This document shows positions 33,235 to 40,571 of a stretch of 64,000 bases of DNA, one piece after another. This stretch comes from Lichenicoccus sp964247695 (GTDB lineage Bacteria > Pseudomonadota > Alphaproteobacteria > Acetobacterales > Acetobacteraceae), in the NCBI GenBank assembly GCA_964247695.1, contig CAXTVI010000001.1:127370-191369 (forward strand), given 5' to 3'. Every line of letters begins with the position of its first letter. The first letter of the stretch is position 1. The notes beneath the pieces are model-generated. The model ran no database searches, was not told the origin of the DNA, and was given only the letters and a program-made list of their open reading frames with translations. Both the position numbers and the translations under genes were made by a program.

Positions 33235-35033
33235 TGGACAATAACCGCCTCATCCTGGCAGTCGCGCTGTCGATCGCAATTCTCGTCGGCTTCGAGTTCG
33301 TCCTGCCGAAGCAGAACCGCCAGGCGCTGCATCACCAGGCGGCGCAGACGACGCAGGCGACACCGCCGGGTGCGGCCCCGGCGCCGCAGATCGATACCGC
33401 GTCGGCGGGCAACCAGCCGATGGCGATTCCGGCTCCGGTTTCCGATCAGCGCGTGCCCATCGATGCACCTCGGGTGAAAGGCAGCATCGACCTCACCGGC
33501 GCGCGGCTCGACGATCTGGTGCTGCGGGACTACCGGGAGACCATCCAGGCGAACTCGCCGCAGGTCCGGGTGCTCGAGCCGCGCTCGGCGCCGCAGCCGA
33601 ACCTGGTGCAGGTCGGCTGGAGCGCCGCCCCGGATAGCTCGGTCAAGCTGCCGGACAGCCAGACCCGCTGGACCACCGACGGGCACAGCCTGACGCCGAC
33701 CAGTCCGCTGACGCTGAGCTGGTCGAACGGCGCCGGCCTGACCTTCCGGGTGGTGTTTTCGGTCGACCGTAACTTCATGTTCGGCGTCGAGCAGTCGGTG
33801 CAGAACGCGACCGGCCAGCCGGTATCGCTGTATCCGTGGTCGCGCGTCAGCCGCGGCTACACCCCGCTGGTGACCGGCGGCTACCTGGTGCATGAGGGCC
33901 CGATCGCGGTAGTGGATGGGCGTCTCGAGGAGATGTCCTACAAGACTGTGCAGAGCAACGCGGCCAGCGGCAACGGCGTCGGCTGGAGTGCGCCGCAGCC
34001 CGGCGCCACCACCGGCTCGCAACCCTCAAGCGCCCAATCTCCTGGCGCATGGGCCGGCATCACCGACAAGTACTGGCTGACGGCGATCATTCCGGGAGCC
34101 ACGACGTCCGGGACCGCGAGCTACCGCTACGTGCCGAACAGCGGCGCCGGCACCTACCAGATCGACTTCCTGGCGAGCAGCCCAGTCGTGGTCGCTCCCG
34201 GCGCCACCGGGTCCAGTTCCAGCCACGTCTTCGCGGGCGCCAAGGAGGTGCATCTGCTCGAGGGCTACCAGGCCTCGCTGCACATCGCGGATTTCTGGAA
34301 GGCAGTGGATTTCGGCTGGTTCGCGTTCCTGACCAAGCCGATCTTTTATGTGCTCGACTGGCTCAATACCGTGCTGGGCAATTTCGGCCTTGCGCTGCTC
34401 GCCTTTACACTCATCGTCAAGACGCTGTTCTTCCCGCTGGCGACGAAGTCGTTCCGCTCGATGAGCAAGATGAAGCTGCTGGCGCCGAAGATGACGGCGG
34501 TTCGCGAGCGCTACAAAGACGACCCGATGGCGATGAACAAGGAGATGATGGCGCTCTACAAGAGCGAGGGGGTCAACCCGGCCAGCGGCTGCCTGCCGAT
34601 GCTGGTGCAGATCCCGGTGTTCTGGTGCCTGTACAAGGATCTCTACGTCACCATCGAAATGCGGCACGCGCCGTTCTTCGGCTGGATCCGTGACCTGTCG
34701 GCGCCGGATCCGACCAATCTGTTCAACGGCTTCGGACTGATCCCGTTCGATCCGACGGCGATCTCGCCGATGCTGCATCTCGGCGTGTGGCCGCTCGTGC
34801 TGGGCGTCACGATGTTCATGCAGCAGCGGATGAACCCGCCGCCGCCGGACCCGACCCAGGCGCGGCTGTTCCAGGTCATGCCGCTGATCTTCACCTTCGT
34901 GCTGGCACGGCAGCCGGCCGGGCTGGTGATCTACTACTGCTGGAACAACACGCTGACGGTGGCGCAGCAATGGCTGATCATGCGCAGCACACGGCTTGGG
35001 GGCGGACGGGCAGCGCGTCCGGTGCGGAGCTGA
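33234..35033 (+). CDS. yidC: Membrane protein insertase YidC
   Basis: A 599-residue insertase. An N-terminal helix (LILAVALSIAILVGFEFVL) anchors a large periplasmic beta domain (about 60-360). Five conserved helices follow, with LLAFTLIVKTLFFPLATKS and NPASGCLPMLVQIPVFWCL. It inserts and folds inner-membrane proteins alone or with SecYEG. The ATG at 33234 overlaps the yidD stop. The linker after the first helix is rich in Gln/Ala/Pro. Confidence 0.96.
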   Translation: MDNNRLILAVALSIAILVGFEFVLPKQNRQALHHQAAQTTQATPPGAAPAPQIDTASAGNQPMAIPAPVSDQRVPIDAPRVKGSIDLTGARLDDLVLRDYRETIQANSPQVRVLEPRSAPQPNLVQVGWSAAPDSSVKLPDSQTRWTTDGHSLTPTSPLTLSWSNGAGLTFRVVFSVDRNFMFGVEQSVQNATGQPVSLYPWSRVSRGYTPLVTGGYLVHEGPIAVVDGRLEEMSYKTVQSNAASGNGVGWSAPQPGATTGSQPSSAQSPGAWAGITDKYWLTAIIPGATTSGTASYRYVPNSGAGTYQIDFLASSPVVVAPGATGSSSSHVFAGAKEVHLLEGYQASLHIADFWKAVDFGWFAFLTKPIFYVLDWLNTVLGNFGLALLAFTLIVKTLFFPLATKSFRSMSKMKLLAPKMTAVRERYKDDPMAMNKEMMALYKSEGVNPASGCLPMLVQIPVFWCLYKDLYVTIEMRHAPFFGWIRDLSAPDPTNLFNGFGLIPFDPTAISPMLHLGVWPLVLGVTMFMQQRMNPPPPDPTQARLFQVMPLIFTFVLARQPAGLVIYYCWNNTLTVAQQWLIMRSTRLGGGRAARPVRS

Positions 35034-35707
35034 GCGATACTGTTGCTGCATCGGACGCCGAGGCCGAACGGGCGGCGGCGCTCGAGACAGGACGGCTGCT
35101 GTTCGCCGCCGAGTGCCGGTTCTTCTATGCCGCCCAGCGCCTCGACCAGCTGCCGGAGCCGGACCGGCCGGAGATCGCCTTCGCTGGCCGCTCGAACGTC
35201 GGCAAGTCCACGCTGATCAACGCGCTCACCGGCCACAAGGCGCTGGCGCGCGCGTCCACGCAGCCCGGCCGCACCAAGCAGCTCAACTTCTTCGACCTCG
35301 GCCAGCGTCTGACCCTGGTGGACATGCCGGGCTACGGCTATGCCGAGGCGGCGCGAGCGGTGAAGGAGGACTGGCAGGGCCTGATGTTCGACTATCTGCG
35401 CGGGCGTCCGACGCTGCGCCGGGTGGTGCTGCTGCTGGACAGCCGGATCGAGATCAAGGCCAACGATCTCGACGCGATGAAGCTGCTAGACCGTGCGGCG
35501 GTGAGCTTCCAGCTTGTGCTGACCAAGGCAGACGCGCCGAAGCCTGCGGCGCTCGACGCCAAGCGGCGCGAGGTCGAGGGACTGGCGCGCAAGCACCCGG
35601 CGGCGCATCCCGAGGTGATCCTGAGCAGCAGCGAGACCGGCCTGGGAATTGCCGACCTGCGCGCGACCCTGGCCGGATTGGCGCTGCCGGTTCAAACTCG
35701 CTTGTGA
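34970..35707 (+). CDS. engB: Ribosome biogenesis GTPase EngB (YihA/YsxC)
   Basis: A GTPase of late 50S assembly. G1 is GRSNVGKST (73-81), G3 DMPGYG, G4 TKAD, and RASTQPGRTKQLNFF is the typical switch region. The only standard start in frame is the ATG at 34970, giving 245 residues and a 64-bp overlap with yidC. A CTG at 35030 that overlaps the yidC stop as CTGA would give a more typical length, but has poor Shine-Dalgarno spacing. The C-terminal domain is complete. Confidence 0.93.
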   Translation: MADHAQHTAWGRTGSASGAELSDTVAASDAEAERAAALETGRLLFAAECRFFYAAQRLDQLPEPDRPEIAFAGRSNVGKSTLINALTGHKALARASTQPGRTKQLNFFDLGQRLTLVDMPGYGYAEAARAVKEDWQGLMFDYLRGRPTLRRVVLLLDSRIEIKANDLDAMKLLDRAAVSFQLVLTKADAPKPAALDAKRREVEGLARKHPAAHPEVILSSSETGLGIADLRATLAGLALPVQTRL

Positions 35708-35723
35708 TCCGGAGAGACTGCCC

Positions 35724-36632
35724 ATGAGCCTGAGCGAAGCGGCGCTGAAGGCGGCACAGGAGCAGGCCGCAACGCTGGCGAGCGCGCTGCCCTACCTGCG
35801 CCGCTATGCCGGCGACACCATCGTGGTGAAGTATGGCGGCCACGCCATGGGCGACCCGAAGCTGGCGGAAGCCTTCGGGCACGATATAGCCCTGCTCAAG
35901 CTGGTCGGCGTGAACCCGGTGGTGGTGCATGGCGGCGGCCCGCAGATCAACGCGATGCTGGAGCGCCTCGCGATCAAGTCGAGCTTCGTGGACGGGCTGC
36001 GCGTAACGGATGCGGCGATGGTCGAGATCATCGAGATGGTCCTGTCCGGCTCGGTGAACAAGCAGGTCGCCGACCTGATCAACCGTGCCGGCGCGCTCGC
36101 TGTCGGCATCTCCGGCAAGGATGGCGGGCTGATCCGGGCGAGCAAGCTCAAGCGCACGGTGCGCGACCCGCACAGCCATATCGAGCGCGCGCTGGACCTG
36201 GGCTTCGTCGGGCAGCCGGACCGGATCGACACGCGGCTGCTCTATGCGCTGTCCGGCTCCGGATTGATCCCGGTCATCGCTCCGGTCGGCGTTGGCGCGG
36301 ATGGCGAGACCTACAACATCAATGCCGACACCGCGGCCGGAGCGATCGCCGGCGCGCTGGGTGCCACCCGCCTGCTGATGCTGACCGACGTGCCTGGCGT
36401 GCTGGACGAGAACCACCAGCTCATCGAGGAGCTGTCGCCGGAGCAGGCGCTGGCCGGGATCGCCAGCGGAATGATCTCGGGCGGGATGATCCCAAAGGTC
36501 GAAACCTGCCTGGAGGCGGTCGCCGCGGGCGCGAAGGCGGCGGTGATCCTGGACGGCAGGGTGCCGCATGCCTGCCTGCTGGAACTGTTCACGGCGGCCG
36601 GGCCTGGAACTCTGATCCGCGGCAAGGCCTGA
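35724..36632 (+). CDS. argB: Acetylglutamate kinase
   Basis: A 302-residue amino-acid kinase, second step of arginine synthesis. IVVKYGGHAMGD, VVVHGGGPQINAML and the C-terminal GGMIPKVETCLEAV are diagnostic. GGAGAG lies eight bases before the ATG. It ends the rpmH-engB run, as in many alphaproteobacteria, and converges on tRNA-Arg 11 bp away. Confidence 0.96.
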   Translation: MSLSEAALKAAQEQAATLASALPYLRRYAGDTIVVKYGGHAMGDPKLAEAFGHDIALLKLVGVNPVVVHGGGPQINAMLERLAIKSSFVDGLRVTDAAMVEIIEMVLSGSVNKQVADLINRAGALAVGISGKDGGLIRASKLKRTVRDPHSHIERALDLGFVGQPDRIDTRLLYALSGSGLIPVIAPVGVGADGETYNINADTAAGAIAGALGATRLLMLTDVPGVLDENHQLIEELSPEQALAGIASGMISGGMIPKVETCLEAVAAGAKAAVILDGRVPHACLLELFTAAGPGTLIRGKA

Positions 36633-36643
36633 GGCGGGTGAAG

Positions 36644-36720
36644 TGGCGCGCCCTGGTGGATTCGAACCACCGACCCATAGCTTAGAAGGCTATTGCTCTA
36701 TCCAACTGAGCTAAGGGCGC
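36644..36720 (-). tRNA. tRNA-Arg (anticodon UCU)
   Basis: A complete 77-base cloverleaf: acceptor GCGCCCT/AGGGCGC, anticodon loop CTTCTAA giving UCU, T-arm GGTTCGAATCC, and an encoded CCA. Its 5' end is nine bases past the stop of the NDUFS4-like gene, so it is probably cut out of the same transcript. Confidence 0.96.
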
Positions 36721-36729
36721 GCAGAGGTA

Positions 36730-37035
36730 TCAGTGGGTCCAGTTCTGCAGTCGATCGCTGCGGAAGTTGTCTGCGTATGCCTTCGGCTTGCGCACCCGGG
36801 CAACCGGCAGCTCGAGGTCGTAGGCGATGCCCTCGCGCTGCGCGTAGGCGACGGCTTCTTCCTGCGAGGGGAATTTCAGCCGGAGCTGGCTCTGCATGTC
36901 GCCGCTGCCGAACCAGCCCATCAGCGGGTCCTGCCGGCGCTGCTCGCTCTGCCCGTATTCCAGCACCCAGTCATGCGTATTGGCCTGGCCGGACTGCATC
37001 GATGTCTTGGGCTGCTTGTAGATGCGGGCACGCAT
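36730..37035 (-). CDS. NDUFS4-like complex I accessory protein (ETC complex I subunit region)
   Basis: A 101-residue soluble protein of the ETC_C1_NDUFS4 family. MRARIYKQPKTSMQSGQ at the start and DPLMGWFGSGDMQSQLRL, FPSQEEAVAYAQREGI in the middle are diagnostic. In mitochondria and alphaproteobacteria this subunit stabilises the NADH-oxidising arm of complex I. No nuo gene is nearby. It lies between two tRNA genes on the same strand, 25 bp after tRNA-Pro and 9 bp before tRNA-Arg. Confidence 0.92.
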   Translation of the reverse strand: MRARIYKQPKTSMQSGQANTHDWVLEYGQSEQRRQDPLMGWFGSGDMQSQLRLKFPSQEEAVAYAQREGIAYDLELPVARVRKPKAYADNFRSDRLQNWTH

Positions 37036-37060
37036 GATTGCCTGAACTCCCTGTCGTCAC

Positions 37061-37137
37061 TGGTCGGGGCGGCCGGACTCGAACCGGCGGCCTCGTGTAC
37101 CCAAAACACGCGCGCTACCAGGCTGCGCCACGCCCCG
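37061..37137 (-). tRNA. tRNA-Pro (anticodon UGG)
   Basis: A 77-base cloverleaf: acceptor CGGGGCG/CGCCCCG, anticodon loop TTTGGGT giving UGG, T-arm GGTTCGAGTCC and an encoded CCA. It is upstream of the NDUFS4-like gene on the same strand. Confidence 0.96.
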
Positions 37138-37144
37138 TCGACCG

Positions 37145-37165
37145 GGAGCAGCACGACGCTGCTCC
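37145..37165 (-). terminator. Perfect hairpin between gpt and tRNA-Pro
   Basis: GGAGCAGC, five bases, GCTGCTCC: an 8-bp perfect stem in the 130-bp gap after gpt. It may end the gpt message, but there is no T run. The same stem sequence occurs in the bamA leader. Confidence 0.4.
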
Positions 37166-37267
37166 GTCCACTCCAAGGAAGAGCGTGATGCACTCATCGC
37201 GCTCTGGCGCGGACCCTATTGTCCCGGCTCACACAAGGCAAGCCGAGGACTCGCCGTTCCGCTTGCC

Positions 37268-37753
37268 TCAGACGGCGCTCTCGGGGCGCGAGCGCGCAAG
37301 GGGAGGCACGAACAGCGGTGCGGTGTCCCAAGGGAACAGGATCCAGGTTTCCTGCGGCACCTCGACCACGAACATGTCGGTCGAGGGCCGTCCGGAAGGC
37401 TTCGCGTAGAGGCAGGCGAAATAAGCTTTCGGCAGCAGGCTGCGAACGAGCTGCGCGGTGACGCCGGAATCGACCAGGTCGTCGATGATCAGGAAGCCCT
37501 CGCCATCCCCTGCCGCAGCCGGCGACTTGATGACGCGGGGCGCGCCCTGGGTCTCCTCGTCATAGGAGACCACGGAGATGCTCTCGATGAGCCGGCAGTC
37601 GAGCTCTCGACCGATGATCGCGGCCGGGATCAGGCCGCCGCGGGTGATGGCGACGATGCCCTTCCAGGGGCCGAGCGGCATCAGGGAACCGGCGAGCTGC
37701 CGCGCGTCGCGGTGCAACTGGTCCCAGGTGACGGTGGCGTAGCTCACGGCCAT
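37268..37753 (-). CDS. gpt: Xanthine(-guanine) phosphoribosyltransferase
   Basis: A 161-residue type I phosphoribosyltransferase that salvages xanthine and guanine. The PRPP loop is FLIIDDLVDSGVTAQL (about 87-102), and VAITRGGLIPAAIIGREL carries the conserved Arg-Gly-Gly. It is 31 bp downstream of the csaA-like gene on the minus strand and probably cotranscribed with it. Confidence 0.92.
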   Translation of the reverse strand: MAVSYATVTWDQLHRDARQLAGSLMPLGPWKGIVAITRGGLIPAAIIGRELDCRLIESISVVSYDEETQGAPRVIKSPAAAGDGEGFLIIDDLVDSGVTAQLVRSLLPKAYFACLYAKPSGRPSTDMFVVEVPQETWILFPWDTAPLFVPPLARSRPESAV

Positions 37754-37784
37754 TCGGTTAATCTACTGATAGCAGGCGGGAGCA

Positions 37785-38183
37785 TCAGAACAGTCGGCCG
37801 CCGTCCGGCACCTTGTGATCCGGCCGGATCAGCACGACCTCGCCCTTCGAGTCCGGCATGCCGAGGGTCAGCACCTCGCTGACGAACGGGCCGATCTGGC
37901 GCGGTGGCAGGTTGACGACGGCGCAGACCTGCCGGCCGATGAGCTGGTCAGGCGTGTAGTGCCGGGTGACCTGCGCCGAGGACCTCCGGACGCCAAGCGT
38001 CGGGCCGAAATCGATCCAGAGCCGGATCGCCGGCTTGCGCGCCTCGGGGAACGGCTTCGCGTCGGCCACGGTGCCGACCCGTATGTCGATGCCGTGGAAA
38101 TCATCGGCGGTGATGAAGGGTGCCGTCCCGGCGTCGGAGGGCGTGCCGGTCGGCTCGGGGGACTCGGAAGAAGTGCCGCTCAT
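37785..38183 (-). CDS. CsaA-like tRNA-binding-domain protein
   Basis: A 132-residue protein whose last 110 residues form the OB-fold tRNA-binding domain found in CsaA and at the ends of some tRNA synthetases. DIRVGTVADAKPFPEARKP, RQVCAVVNLPPRQIGPF and the ending VPDGGRLF are typical. A 20-residue Ser/Thr/Pro-rich lead precedes it. CsaA has been described as an export-related chaperone in Bacillus; binding of tRNA-like RNA is the better-supported property. It sits 85 bp from tRNA-Asn. Confidence 0.88.
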   Translation of the reverse strand: MSGTSSESPEPTGTPSDAGTAPFITADDFHGIDIRVGTVADAKPFPEARKPAIRLWIDFGPTLGVRRSSAQVTRHYTPDQLIGRQVCAVVNLPPRQIGPFVSEVLTLGMPDSKGEVVLIRPDHKVPDGGRLF

Positions 38184-38268
38184 GCAACCTTCTGGCCGAT
38201 TGCGCCGCTCTTGCCAAGTCGGACGGACCGACGGTGCCGCCTGACTGGTGCCGGATCGCGTGGGATGC

Positions 38269-38344
38269 TGGCTCCCGGAGTAGGACTCGAACCTACGACC
38301 GAGCGATTAACAGTCGCTTGCTCTACCAACTGAGCTATCCGGGA
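38269..38344 (-). tRNA. tRNA-Asn (anticodon GUU)
   Basis: A 76-base cloverleaf: acceptor TCCCGGA/TCCGGGA, anticodon loop CTGTTAA giving GUU, T-arm GGTTCGAGTCC, encoded CCA. It is upstream of the csaA-like gene on the same strand. Confidence 0.96.
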
Positions 38345-38442
38345 ACGGCGGTGGCCCGTATAGCGACGCGGCAGCAGGACGTAAAGCCCCGCGGGGTGTC
38401 CGCGCCGGCTCGTCCGGGTGAGGCTGCCGACAGGACGTAAGA

Positions 38443-39513
38443 ATGGCTGAGCATCCCAAGGCCGGGCTCCCCGGAGCGGAGCCTTCACGTCCCGACACTC
38501 TGCAGCGCCGCCTGCTCCTGGCGGCCGGCGGAGCGGGACTCGCCGCCGGCGCGGCGCTGGTCGTGCGCAACCGGATCCGCCACCCCTACAAGAACAAGCA
38601 CGTGACGCCGGACGGCCGGCCGCGCCTCCTGACCCTCGCGGCGACCGGTCCGCAGCACGATCCGGTGCTGCTGGCGGCGCGCGACCAGGGCCTGTTCGGG
38701 CGCTACCGGCTCGACATCGCCTATACCGAGCCGGCCCGGTCCGGACGCGAGGCGCTGGACCAGGTGCAGAGCGGCCAGGCGGATGCCGCGGTGGCGGCGG
38801 CGTTGTCCTGGCTGCCGCGGTTGCAGGCCGGGCTGCCGGCGCGCCTGGTCTGCGGGCTGCAGGCCGGCAGCTCGCGCCTGCTGGTGGCCCACCGCTCGCC
38901 GTTCCGGCGCATCGAGGACCTGCATCGCCATGTCATCGGCATCGGCAGCCTGGACAGCCCGGACCGGCTGTTCTTCTCCATCATGATGCGGCGCAAGGGG
39001 ATGGACCCGAACCACGACGTCGAATGGCGCCAGTTGCCGCCGGATGGCCTGGGGCTGGCGCTCAGCGAGGGGCACGTGCAGGCGGTGGTCGGCCACGACC
39101 CGTCCATCTGGCTGCTGCGCGACAGCCTGCATTTCGACGAACTCGCCTCCTCGATGTCGGGCAGCTACAGCGTCCGGGTCAGCCGCGTGCTCGGGCTGCG
39201 CAGCGCCCTGCTGCATGACGACCCGGCGGCCGCCGTGGCGCTGACGCTGGCGATGCAGGACGCGGCGCGTTGGGTAGCGGCGCATCCACAGGAGACCGCG
39301 GTGCTGCTGGCGGCCGACTCCCGCTCGCTCACCATCGAGCAGTGCGCCCGCATGCTGAAGAGTGAGGGGCGGTCGGTGCACCCGGTGGGCAATGATCTAC
39401 GCGATCAGGTCGCAGAATACATGGACGAGTTGAAGCTGATCGGGCTGTCGCCAGAAACCCTTGATTCGGCGAAGTTTGCGAAGGACGTAACGGCGAACGT
39501 GCTCAAGGCCTGA
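38443..39513 (+). CDS. Orphan ABC-type solute-binding protein (SsuA/NMT1-like)
   Basis: A 356-residue protein with a signal-anchor-like N-terminus (QRRLLLAAGGAGLAAGAALVV, about 22-42) and a two-lobed binding-protein domain of the nitrate/sulfonate/thiamine-precursor group. DPVLLAARDQGLFGRYRLD and DQVQSGQADAAVAAAL are the usual early motifs. No permease or ATPase gene is near it. The N-terminus has a twin arginine but no clear cleavage site, so it may stay membrane-anchored. A sulfur-compound ligand is possible because cysH follows 132 bp downstream, but this is only context. Confidence 0.8.
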   Translation: MAEHPKAGLPGAEPSRPDTLQRRLLLAAGGAGLAAGAALVVRNRIRHPYKNKHVTPDGRPRLLTLAATGPQHDPVLLAARDQGLFGRYRLDIAYTEPARSGREALDQVQSGQADAAVAAALSWLPRLQAGLPARLVCGLQAGSSRLLVAHRSPFRRIEDLHRHVIGIGSLDSPDRLFFSIMMRRKGMDPNHDVEWRQLPPDGLGLALSEGHVQAVVGHDPSIWLLRDSLHFDELASSMSGSYSVRVSRVLGLRSALLHDDPAAAVALTLAMQDAARWVAAHPQETAVLLAADSRSLTIEQCARMLKSEGRSVHPVGNDLRDQVAEYMDELKLIGLSPETLDSAKFAKDVTANVLKA

Positions 39514-39645
39514 GCCAGGGTCGTTGCGCCTGCGTGCGTCTCCGCTGCAACAAAAACACAATGCTGCCTTGTTGGTCAGATCAAACCCTGTTCCGCGAGC
39601 GTGCGTTCGCTATGCTCGGTCTGCACAGAGGCTGCGATTTCCACG

Positions 39646-40419
39646 ATGGACATGGCTCTCACGGATGCCTTCCCTCCGCCAACCGCCGACACCGGCGCCC
39701 TGGCGCGGCTCGAGGTGGGCAGCCCCGCCGATGCGGCCCGGCGCACGGCCATCGCCGCCCTGCGACTGCGCGAGCGCCAGGGGATCGGGGGGCCGGCGCT
39801 GCTGGCCGACGCGCTGCGCGGACCGCTCGCGGGGCAACTCGCGGTGGTCTCCTCCTTTGGCGCCGAGTCCGCGGTGCTGCTGGCGGTGGTCGCCGGGATC
39901 GATCCGGCGACACCAGTGATCTTCCTGCAGACCGGGAAGCATTTTCCCGAGACGCTCGCCTACCGCGACCGGCTCGCCGAGCGTCTCGGCCTGTCGGACG
40001 TGCGCGATGTGACGCCGGATCCGGCCCGGCTCCGTGCGCAGGATCCGTCCGGCGAGCTCTGGTACTACGACACGGATGCGTGTTGCGCGGTGCGCAAGGT
40101 CGCTCCGCTGGAGCGCGCCCTGTTGCCGTTCGCGGGCTGGATCACCGGCCGCAAGCGGTTCCAGGCTGCCACCCGCTCGCGCCTCGACGTGGTCGAGGAG
40201 GAGGGCGGCCGGCTCAAGCTGAACCCGCTCGCCGGATGGGACGCGCAGCGGCTGCAGGACGAGTTCGCGACGCGCGCGCTCCCGCGCCATCCCCTGGTGG
40301 ATGAGGGCTACCGTTCGATCGGCTGCGCCGTCTGCACGCGTGCGGTGGGCTCCGGCGAGGACAGCCGCGCCGGACGCTGGGCTGGATCGGCCAAGGTCGA
40401 ATGCGGCATGCACCGTTGA
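39646..40419 (+). CDS. cysH: Assimilatory adenylyl-sulfate (APS) reductase, CysH family
   Basis: A 257-residue thioredoxin-dependent reductase that converts activated sulfate to sulfite. The four cluster cysteines are Cys146-Cys147 (TDACCAVRK) and Cys227/Cys230 (GCAVC), which mark the Fe-S form that normally uses APS rather than PAPS. The catalytic Cys253 is in VECGMH at the C-terminus. SSFGAESAVLL begins the nucleotide-binding fold. The ATG at 39646 was chosen over one at 39601. The upstream 60 bases are unusually AT-rich. No other cys gene is close. Confidence 0.93.
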   Translation: MDMALTDAFPPPTADTGALARLEVGSPADAARRTAIAALRLRERQGIGGPALLADALRGPLAGQLAVVSSFGAESAVLLAVVAGIDPATPVIFLQTGKHFPETLAYRDRLAERLGLSDVRDVTPDPARLRAQDPSGELWYYDTDACCAVRKVAPLERALLPFAGWITGRKRFQAATRSRLDVVEEEGGRLKLNPLAGWDAQRLQDEFATRALPRHPLVDEGYRSIGCAVCTRAVGSGEDSRAGRWAGSAKVECGMHR

Positions 40420-40464
40420 GGCGGTCTGGTCACGTCCGTCTCGATTGATTATCAGGACCCTGTT

Positions 40465-40548
40465 GGCCGAGTGGTGGAATGGTAGACGCGGACGACTCAA
40501 AATCGTCTGCCGAGAGGCGTGTCGGTTCGAGTCCGACCTCGGCCACCA
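40465..40548 (+). tRNA. tRNA-Leu (anticodon CAA)
   Basis: An 84-base class II tRNA with a short variable arm: acceptor GGCCGAG/CTCGGCC, anticodon loop CTCAAAA giving CAA, T-arm GGTTCGAGTCC, encoded CCA. It lies between cysH and the 3' end of the helicase gene. Confidence 0.95.
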
Positions 40549-40571
40549 ACTGCTCCGGGCGCTGAGGCCGC

